Assembly: GCA_958446785.1 (NCBI GenBank)
Contig: CAUCXP010000101.1
Location: 1-5,991, forward strand
Source: an uncultured Collinsella sp.
Lineage (GTDB): Bacteria > Actinomycetota > Coriobacteriia > Coriobacteriales > Coriobacteriaceae
Direction: 5' to 3'
DNA length: 5,991 bases
Position 1 is the first letter of the stretch. Each line of letters starts with the position of its first letter. Under the pieces are notes generated by a model that made no database searches, was not told where the DNA came from, and saw only the letters and a program-made list of their open reading frames with translations. This document shows, piece by piece, positions 1 through 4,039 of this stretch. Made by a program: the position numbers and the translations under genes.

Positions 1-191
1 TCCAAGTGGACGAAAACGGGATTCCGCTATTTCCAGTAGGACTGAAGGAGGAAGCCAGCCTCTATGTCCTCCCCGACGGGCGTTACCTCCCCTGCGGGGT
101 CTACAGGACCGCGGACGGCGGTTCGATCATTTATGAGCCATCCGAACTAAGCTTCTTCGGGCAGATGCTTGCTCAATTCAAAGAGAACTAG
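1..191 (+). CDS. 3' end of an unrecognised gene, cut by the left edge of the window
   Basis: An open frame enters from the left edge (first complete codon at 3-5) and stops with TAG at 189-191, giving about 63 visible residues. The visible protein is mixed and soluble-looking, with no membrane segment. It contains a short stretch suggesting beta structure (LYVLPDGRYLPCGVYRTADG) and ends in a small helical-looking tail (FFGQMLAQFKEN). A GTG at 6 could formally be a start, but no ribosome binding site can be seen in the five bases before it, so an internal position in a longer protein is more likely. I do not recognise the family. Codon use is mixed and fairly GC-rich, compatible with real coding. 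It lies on the same strand as the small peptide ORF 143 nt downstream and the hairpin at 450-475, so the three could share a transcript. Confidence 0.5.
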   Translation, partial: QVDENGIPLFPVGLKEEASLYVLPDGRYLPCGVYRTADGGSIIYEPSELSFFGQMLAQFKEN

Positions 192-322
192 AGGCTTGAT
201 TGCCCGTTAGATCGACACTGCTCCAAGCCATGGGGCGGGTAGGATGTCTCCCGCCGCGGCCTGTGAGGTAGAATTACGACTGCCGCGGAATCCGCCTGCG
301 GGCAACGCTCCGATCTCCGATT

Positions 323-329
323 GGGGTGA
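323..329 (+). promoter_or_regulatory. Ribosome binding site of the 30-residue peptide ORF
   Basis: GGGGTGA matches the anti-Shine-Dalgarno consensus GGAGGTGA closely and sits 5 nt before the ATG at 335. It is the main reason for treating the very short ORF as translated. Confidence 0.5.
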
Positions 330-334
330 AGCCT

Positions 335-427
335 ATGAACTTGTTTCTTGAAATCCTGCGCCTCTCGATGTATGTAACCGGCATCGTCCGGAACCTCTAC
401 TCGATCTGGCGGGAATATAAGCAGTAA
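335..427 (+). CDS. Small hydrophobic/amphipathic peptide, 30 residues
   Basis: ATG at 335, TAA at 425-427, preceded by GGGGTGA at good spacing. The peptide begins with a hydrophobic run (MNLFLEILRLSMYVTGIV) and ends in a polar and aromatic tail with Trp, Arg, Glu, Tyr and Lys (NLYSIWREYKQ). This is the general build of a tiny membrane-active peptide. The order hydrophobic helix, Gly-Ile, then Trp followed by charged residues recalls type I toxins of the Fst/Ldr kind. It lacks the Pro usual in the Fst/Ldr core, and no antisense RNA promoter is evident, so that is only a hypothesis. A strong hairpin follows at 450-475. It could also be a chance ORF or a leader peptide, although no gene follows on this strand for more than 2 kb. 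Confidence 0.45.
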   Translation: MNLFLEILRLSMYVTGIVRNLYSIWREYKQ

Positions 428-449
428 CGGATAGCGAAGGGAGTCATGC

Positions 450-475
450 AAAGGGCCGGTCGCACCCGGCCCTTT
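450..475 (+). terminator. Strong GC hairpin, probable transcription terminator after the small peptide ORF
   Basis: AAAGGGCCGG (450-459) pairs perfectly with CCGGCCCTTT (466-475) around a 6-nt loop (TCGCAC). It begins 22 nt after the peptide's stop codon. The T-run is only three bases and is part of the stem, so it is a weaker terminator than the one after fhs. Because the flanks are A3 and T3 it could act in either direction. It may also stabilise the 3' end of a small mRNA. Confidence 0.55.
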
Positions 476-704
476 AGACGATAGTACCTGCGTTGCCCGC
501 GCTTCCAAAGTTGACCGACTGAGGAGCGGGTTCCGCGGCACATCCTGATTTTACCCAGTGGCAAGGCTCTTTTACAGCCGTTCCACCGTTTATTTACATC
601 CGCCAATCAAGACGAGGCTACTACGCGCCTTTATTACACACGATGTTTTCAGCCTGGTATAAACAAGTTCAATAATAGAATGCAAATCCAACCATCGTGT
701 CTGA
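476..704. other. Gene-poor intergenic stretch, AT-richer than its surroundings
   Basis: No convincing gene lies here. The open frames on the minus strand (for example 397-606 and 590-796) have no ribosome binding sites and no recognisable protein character, and the right-hand one overlaps the SHOCT coding remnant. GC for 601-700 is about 42% by hand count. The only structure seen is an 8-bp inverted repeat (638-645 with 693-700). No tRNA fold was found. Confidence 0.6.
638..700. repeat. 8-bp inverted repeat with 47-nt spacer, next to the SHOCT remnant
   Basis: ACACGATG at 638-645 is the exact reverse complement of CATCGTGT at 693-700. The right arm ends 4 nt from the SHOCT reading frame's stop codon (705-707, minus). 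The spacer is AT-rich and has no coding character. It could be a long hairpin in the 3' untranslated region of the minus-strand gene, or the trace of a small inserted element. No flanking target duplication was seen. An 8-bp repeat at this spacing can also arise by chance. Confidence 0.3.
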
Positions 705-803
705 TTACGAAAGGATTTTTGCCTTTTCTGCAGCAAACTCTTCCTCGGTAAGTACTCCACTCTCACGCAGTGCTGCAAGCCTCTCAAGCCTTGCAACTAC
801 ATC
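705..803 (-). pseudogene. Detached SHOCT domain, out of frame with the upstream ORF (C-terminal part of the 802-1173 gene)
   Basis: Read on the minus strand from 803, the frame gives 32 residues (DVVARLERLAALRESGVLTE, then EEFAAEKAKILS) and a TAA at 705-707. This is a near-ideal SHOCT (short C-terminal) domain: a helix LExLxxLxxSG, then VLTEEEFxxxKxxxL. SHOCT domains normally close a protein and follow a different N-terminal domain, exactly as here. The preceding ORF stops at 802-804 in a frame one base away. Removing one T of the TT read at 805-804 joins Ser-Gly directly to Asp-Val-Val and restores a 155-residue protein. The segment has no start codon or ribosome binding site of its own, so as written it is probably not translated. 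The cause may be a mutation, a sequencing or assembly error, or, less likely, recoding. Confidence 0.8.
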
Positions 804-1173
804 AACCACTATCCGCCAGCGTCTCAATAGTCTGTGAAACCTGCGGATACCGCTCGAGCTCCTTCGATAGGGCATCGACTATCTTGGCAATATTCTTTGC
901 ATTTTTGCCCCCGTTTAATACGTTTGCCCTGACCTTAGATGACGACTTGACAGTAACGCCAGATCCGCCTTCAACTGGAACAACCGAAATACTGATATTT
1001 TCGCCCCAAGACCAAAGGCTCATACCAATCTCGGCTGCAACTGTTCTTGTTGTGGGCGATGCACTATCAACTTTTACTTTAGGCAGCTTTTCCATAGCTG
1101 CCTTCAAGGCATTAAACGTGTCGTCAGGAGAATACGGTACCTGAAGCTGAAGCTGCTGATCCGCAAAACCCAT
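802..1173 (-). CDS. N-terminal domain of a SHOCT-type protein, truncated by frameshift
   Basis: As it stands this encodes 123 residues, from ATG at 1171-1173 to TGA at 802-804. The start is fixed by GGAGG at 1181-1185, 7 nt upstream. The protein has no signal peptide or membrane helix. It looks like a small alpha/beta domain: a strand and helix near residues 5-30 (VPYSPDDTFNALKAAMEKLP), then alternating strands, including a GMSLWSWGENISISVVPV stretch near residues 50-67 and a GVTVKSSSKVRANV strand near 73-86, then a helix (IAKIVDALSKELERY) near 94-108. Small proteins of this plan with a C-terminal SHOCT domain occur in Actinobacteria; their function is not established. The SHOCT part lies downstream in another frame. 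GC is about 45% (961-1080), well below the genes to the right, suggesting separate origin. It is 116 nt downstream of the zinc-ribbon gene on the same strand. Confidence 0.75.
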   Translation of the reverse strand: MGFADQQLQLQVPYSPDDTFNALKAAMEKLPKVKVDSASPTTRTVAAEIGMSLWSWGENISISVVPVEGGSGVTVKSSSKVRANVLNGGKNAKNIAKIVDALSKELERYPQVSQTIETLADSG

Positions 1174-1180
1174 AATCTGG

Positions 1181-1185
1181 CCTCC
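1181..1185 (-). promoter_or_regulatory. Ribosome binding site of the SHOCT-type gene
   Basis: GGAGG on the minus strand with 7 nt to the ATG at 1173. It fixes the start and shows that the gene has a good translation signal despite the downstream frameshift. Confidence 0.75.
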
Positions 1186-1289
1186 GCTTCTTACAAGATT
1201 AAGGCTATCGACAATGGTAGCACGTTCCCAGCAGTCTTAAGTTCGTCTCATGACCTTGCGATGCAGCCCGACGCCCCGGCACCACTCCC

Positions 1290-2627
1290 CTACTTACCAA
1301 AAATCGCAGCGAACAATCCCTTGCGTTTGGGCTTTTCTTCTCGGTAAGAACCCTCGGCGACCGCTGCCACCTGATGCTGCTGCTCGCCGCCTCCACGGCG
1401 CACGATCTGGTACAGAAACGGCGACTTAACGTATTTGACCTCGATGGGCGTGGCGTGCACGGTGCTCTCGCCGGACAGATGCAGGCTCGGGTTGAGCGAT
1501 GCCACCACATGCGTCTCGCGCTTGTCGCTAAACACCACCGCGGCCGCGCGGCCCGTCTGGCCGTTCACGGCGATGCGCACCTGCTCACCGTCGCGGCTGT
1601 CCGTTGCCGGACGGTCGACAAAGTATACCGGCACCATCATCAGGCCGTCCTTATGCTTGCGGGCCTTGCGCGCCCAGGTGCGGATGCTCTTTTTATTGAG
1701 CCCCAGCACCGCCTCGGCGTCGTTGCCGGCAATGTCGAGCGCCAGCTTATCAATGACCACCTGGTCCTTGGTAGACGCATCGACGGAGACGACGCGGAAA
1801 GCGCCTTCCTGCATGGCGGGATCGAACGAACCGACCTTGGCAAAGTCCCACGGCTCCAAAATGCCCATGAGGCGAACGTCCAGGTAGTTTGCCCGCGGAT
1901 ACGCCCAGTCGAGCACCTCGTAGTACACCAGGGTTTCCTTGCTCAGGCCCTTGCCCGGGAAGCTCGCCATCATGCGCAGATCCGCGAGCGCCATGGGGAA
2001 GTAGAAGAGCATCATGTCGTTTTGAATCGCGTCTTCCACGTCGTGCCCGGCAAAGGCGTCGGGGTACTGGCGCACCAGCTGCAGCGCGTTGGCACGTGCC
2101 TGCTGCGGTGAGATTTCGCAAGGAATACCCTGCTCGGGTACATACTCCGCGCCAACGCCCATGGTCAGGCGCTTGCTAAAGGTACCGGGCTTGAGCAGGT
2201 CGGCAACGCCGATCTTATTGCCGCAGGACGGGCACTCAAACACGCGCTGAGTGGACTCGCCTTCAAAGGACGCGCCGCAGAAGGGGCAGGGAATGCTCAC
2301 GTGCGTGGCTTCTTGGAACTCCTGCGCCGTGCCGCGGTCCTCCCATAGCAGATGCTCCAGAACCGACTGATTGCGCCAGTGCGAATTAAAGAAATACCAG
2401 TCCGGGTCCTCCGGGCGCTCGAGCTGCGACACATGGGTGAGCTTAAGTAGCCCATCGACAACCGTCAGCGGCGCATGGCGAATGCCCAAAGCGCTCTTGG
2501 GCTCCCCCGCATCGGCCTGCCACGGAACGACCGTGCCGCAATAGGCGCACTCAAAGCTGCGTTTAGCCTGGTGTGAGTACATAGGGCCGCCGCAGTTTTG
2601 GCATTTAATGGCAAACATCTCGTCCAT
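1290..2627 (-). CDS. Protein of unknown function with two N-terminal zinc ribbons
   Basis: 445 residues from ATG at 2625-2627 to TAG at 1290-1292. The frame is open further upstream to 2678, but AAAGGAGGA lies 8 nt before the 2627 ATG, and the 17 upstream residues lack zinc-ribbon character, so the shorter start is preferred. Two CxxC...CxxC ribbons are plain: C9/C12 with C27/C30, and C114/C117 with C132/C135, each ending CG. They frame a linker containing an aromatic WYFFNSHW segment near 77-84. Residues from about 140 to 425 are a large soluble alpha/beta region I cannot assign. It ends in a basic tail (EEKPKRKGLFAAIFGK). No signal peptide or membrane helix. Automatic pipelines often label such proteins as zinc-ribbon or PriA-like, but no helicase motifs are visible here. 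It is divergent from the cation transporter, and a palindrome lies between its probable promoter and its start. Confidence 0.85.
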   Translation of the reverse strand: MDEMFAIKCQNCGGPMYSHQAKRSFECAYCGTVVPWQADAGEPKSALGIRHAPLTVVDGLLKLTHVSQLERPEDPDWYFFNSHWRNQSVLEHLLWEDRGTAQEFQEATHVSIPCPFCGASFEGESTQRVFECPSCGNKIGVADLLKPGTFSKRLTMGVGAEYVPEQGIPCEISPQQARANALQLVRQYPDAFAGHDVEDAIQNDMMLFYFPMALADLRMMASFPGKGLSKETLVYYEVLDWAYPRANYLDVRLMGILEPWDFAKVGSFDPAMQEGAFRVVSVDASTKDQVVIDKLALDIAGNDAEAVLGLNKKSIRTWARKARKHKDGLMMVPVYFVDRPATDSRDGEQVRIAVNGQTGRAAAVVFSDKRETHVVASLNPSLHLSGESTVHATPIEVKYVKSPFLYQIVRRGGGEQQHQVAAVAEGSYREEKPKRKGLFAAIFGK

Positions 2628-2635
2628 GGAAGCGT

Positions 2636-2640
2636 CCTCC
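2636..2640 (-). promoter_or_regulatory. Ribosome binding site that decides the start of the zinc-ribbon gene
   Basis: GGAGG within AAAGGAGGA on the minus strand, with 8 nt to the ATG at 2627. It favours the 445-residue product over the 462-residue extension starting at 2678. Confidence 0.8.
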
Positions 2641-2655
2641 TTTGCACAGGGGCTG

Positions 2656-2674
2656 TCGACATTAAGTATGTCGA
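2656..2674. promoter_or_regulatory. Perfect palindrome, candidate operator for the zinc-ribbon gene
   Basis: TCGACAT (2656-2662) and ATGTCGA (2668-2674) are exact reverse complements around a 5-nt spacer. It lies 29-47 nt upstream of the zinc-ribbon gene's start codon and overlaps the best -10 candidate on the minus strand (CATACT, 2670-2665). The size and symmetry fit a dimeric repressor site. No regulator gene is in the window, so the cognate factor is unknown. Confidence 0.4.
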
Positions 2675-2693
2675 GCAAACTGGCACATGCCCA
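2665..2693 (-). promoter_or_regulatory. Tentative promoter of the zinc-ribbon gene
   Basis: Minus-strand TGGGCA (2693-2688) and CATACT (2670-2665) match the -35 and -10 consensus at 4 of 6 positions each with a 17-nt spacer. The match is modest, but the position suits the start at 2627 and the palindrome overlaps it. Confidence 0.3.
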
Positions 2694-2782
2694 TACCCAT
2701 GTGGCCCAAAATGGACCACCCAGGCAGACGGGAAGGCCTGCTCGTTAGCGCGGGCAGACCATTGCTGCATTTTCTGAGCACC

Positions 2783-2797
2783 GGCGCACGGTGCGCC
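2783..2797. promoter_or_regulatory. Perfect palindrome, candidate operator for the cation transporter
   Basis: GGCGCAC (2783-2789) and GTGCGCC (2791-2797) are exact reverse complements around one G. The site ends 9 nt before the -10 candidate TACACT, so it occupies the -35 position, where no recognisable -35 hexamer exists. That placement suits a repressor, or an activator replacing the -35 contact, possibly a metal sensor given the downstream gene. It could also be a GC-rich chance palindrome. Confidence 0.4.
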
Positions 2798-2806
2798 CAT
2801 GCGAGC

Positions 2807-2812
2807 TACACT
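2807..2812 (+). promoter_or_regulatory. Candidate -10 box of the cation transporter gene
   Basis: TACACT matches TATAAT at 4 of 6 positions. It predicts a transcript start near 2819 and a leader of about 27 nt before the ATG at 2846. There is no good -35 at standard spacing, as that place is taken by the palindrome. Confidence 0.35.
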
Positions 2813-2830
2813 ATCCCCTTAAACATGATT

Positions 2831-2837
2831 GTGAGGA
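2831..2837 (+). promoter_or_regulatory. Ribosome binding site that decides the start of the cation transporter
   Basis: GTGAGGA ends 8 nt before the ATG at 2846, with its GAGG core 9 nt away. The alternative in-frame ATGs at 2825 and 2687 have no such motif, and 2687 lies upstream of the likely promoter. Confidence 0.55.
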
Positions 2838-2845
2838 CGACCGCT

Positions 2846-4027
2846 ATGCTATTTGTAAATCGGCTGGTACATACGCTTGTTCCCGGCAGCGAGGGCGAGC
2901 CGGTCGATACCTCCTGCCGCACCAACGCGGGCTTCGCCGCAAGCCTCATCTGCATTGGCCTCAACATCACTCTGTGCCTGGCCAAGGGCATCGCGGGCCT
3001 GCTCGCCGGCTCTGTCTCGCTCATCGCCGACGCCTTCAACAACCTCTCCGACGCCTCGAGCAACATCGTGAGCCTGCTCGGGTTCCGCCTTGCCAGCCGC
3101 CCGGCAGACGAAGGCCACCCCTATGGCCACGGCCGCTACGAGTACCTCGCCGGTCTGTTCGTCGCCGTCCTGGTTTGCGCCGTCGGCATCAACCTGATCC
3201 TCGAGTCGGTCACCAAGATCATCAAGCCCTCCCCCACCGCCTACACGCTGGTCTCCCTAGCCGCTCTCGTCTTGTCCATGCTCGTCAAATTCTGGATGGC
3301 CGCATTCAACCGCGCGCTGGGCAACCGTATCGATTCCGAAACACTCATTGCCACGGCGCAGGACTCCAAAAACGACGTCATCACCTCGGGCTCGGTCTTA
3401 GCGGCGGCGCTTATTTCGCAAACGACCGGCTTTGACCTCGACGGCTGGGCGGGCTTGGGTGTGGGCATCTTCATCTGCATCAGCGGCATGGGCCTAGTGC
3501 GCGACGCCATCAGCCCGTTGCTGGGGCAAGCGCCCGATCCCAAGCTCGTCCAGGCAATCCGCGACAAGATCATGTCCTATCCGCAGGTCTTGGGCACACA
3601 CGACCTGATGGTGCACGACTACGGCCCCGGTCGTCAGTTTGCCAGCGCCCACGTGGAGATGCCCGGCGAGGGCGACGCATTTGAGCACCACGAGATCCTA
3701 GACACCATCGAGCACGACATCAAGCGCCAGATGGGCATTGGCATCACGTTGCACTGCGACCCCATCGCCACCACCGGCGACGACCTACGCGGCTGGGTCA
3801 AGCGTGGCGTTACGCAGATCGATCCCGCGCTCTCCATCCACGACCTGCACGAGCACGACGGGTTCGTTTCGTTTGACCTTGTGCGTCCCGACGGCTTTGA
3901 CATATCCGACGAGGAGCTGCTGGAGCTCGTCACGCGCATCGTGCACGAGCGCCGACCCAATGCCTCATGCGTCGTTACGTTTGACTCGGGCTTTAGCTCG
4001 CCCGACCGTCCGGCCGAGCAGCTGTAG
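2846..4027 (+). CDS. Cation diffusion facilitator (CDF) family efflux transporter, manganese-type by its metal-site residues
   Basis: Exports divalent metal across the cytoplasmic membrane, in this family by proton exchange. With the preferred start it has 393 residues; the frame is open back to 2687, but that extension lacks a ribosome binding site. Six membrane segments lie within about residues 28-220, with the typical SLIADAFNNLSD motif in TM2 and HPYGHGRYEYLAG in the following loop. The metal site reads N65xxxD69 in TM2 and D173xxxD177 in TM5. Zinc-type CDFs such as YiiP have D/HxxxD with His in TM5, whereas NxxxD/DxxxD fits the MntE-like manganese group. A cytoplasmic domain follows (about 231-307). 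A further segment (about 325-383, starting LSIHDLHEHDGFVSFDL) resembles a second copy, making the protein about 90 residues longer than usual. It is divergent from the zinc-ribbon gene. Substrate is inferred from residues only. Confidence 0.92.
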   Translation: MLFVNRLVHTLVPGSEGEPVDTSCRTNAGFAASLICIGLNITLCLAKGIAGLLAGSVSLIADAFNNLSDASSNIVSLLGFRLASRPADEGHPYGHGRYEYLAGLFVAVLVCAVGINLILESVTKIIKPSPTAYTLVSLAALVLSMLVKFWMAAFNRALGNRIDSETLIATAQDSKNDVITSGSVLAAALISQTTGFDLDGWAGLGVGIFICISGMGLVRDAISPLLGQAPDPKLVQAIRDKIMSYPQVLGTHDLMVHDYGPGRQFASAHVEMPGEGDAFEHHEILDTIEHDIKRQMGIGITLHCDPIATTGDDLRGWVKRGVTQIDPALSIHDLHEHDGFVSFDLVRPDGFDISDEELLELVTRIVHERRPNASCVVTFDSGFSSPDRPAEQL

Positions 4028-4039
4028 CCCGCTTAACAG

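Noticed and set aside
255..280. TAGAAT at 269-274 as promoter of the small peptide ORF
   Set aside because: The hexamer is good, but nothing near it resembles a -35 or an extended -10, so it was not listed as a feature.
490..540. tRNA-like or structured RNA segment (CCCGC...GCGGGTTCC)
   Set aside because: No cloverleaf can be drawn. The GGTTC is not followed by the conserved T-loop pattern, and only a 5-bp stem is present.
188..541. 117-codon minus-strand frame over the small peptide ORF
   Set aside because: No ribosome binding site, low-complexity basic composition, and it runs across the 450-475 hairpin.
797..812. Programmed +1 frameshift like that of prfB at the SHOCT junction
   Set aside because: The site reads GGT TGA, not CTT TGA, a Gly tRNA would re-pair poorly after slipping, and no Shine-Dalgarno-like stimulator lies just upstream. 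A plain indel is simpler.
770..1144. 124-codon plus-strand frame opposite the SHOCT-type gene
   Set aside because: The minus strand has a GGAGG site and coherent domain structure. The plus frame has neither.
1174..1289. Promoter or terminator between the zinc-ribbon and SHOCT-type genes
   Set aside because: Candidates such as TACCAT or TTGTCG have no properly spaced partner, and no GC hairpin with a T-run was found. The two genes may be co-transcribed, but this cannot be decided from the sequence.
1374..2111. 245-codon open frame on the plus strand, and an overlapping one at 1435-1887
   Set aside because: Antisense to the zinc-ribbon gene in GC-rich DNA. The translation is rich in His, Arg and Ala with no domain, and the opposite strand carries clear zinc ribbons and a good ribosome binding site.
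2628..2678. 17-residue N-terminal extension of the zinc-ribbon protein
   Set aside because: It would be translated through the palindrome and the ribosome binding site of the better-supported start at 2627.
2687..2845. 53-residue N-terminal extension of the CDF transporter
   Set aside because: It covers the likely promoter and palindrome, lacks a ribosome binding site and does not resemble a transporter N terminus.
2791..3435. 214-codon plus-strand frame inside the CDF gene
   Set aside because: Arg/Pro/His-rich shadow of the transporter in another frame, with no ribosome binding site.
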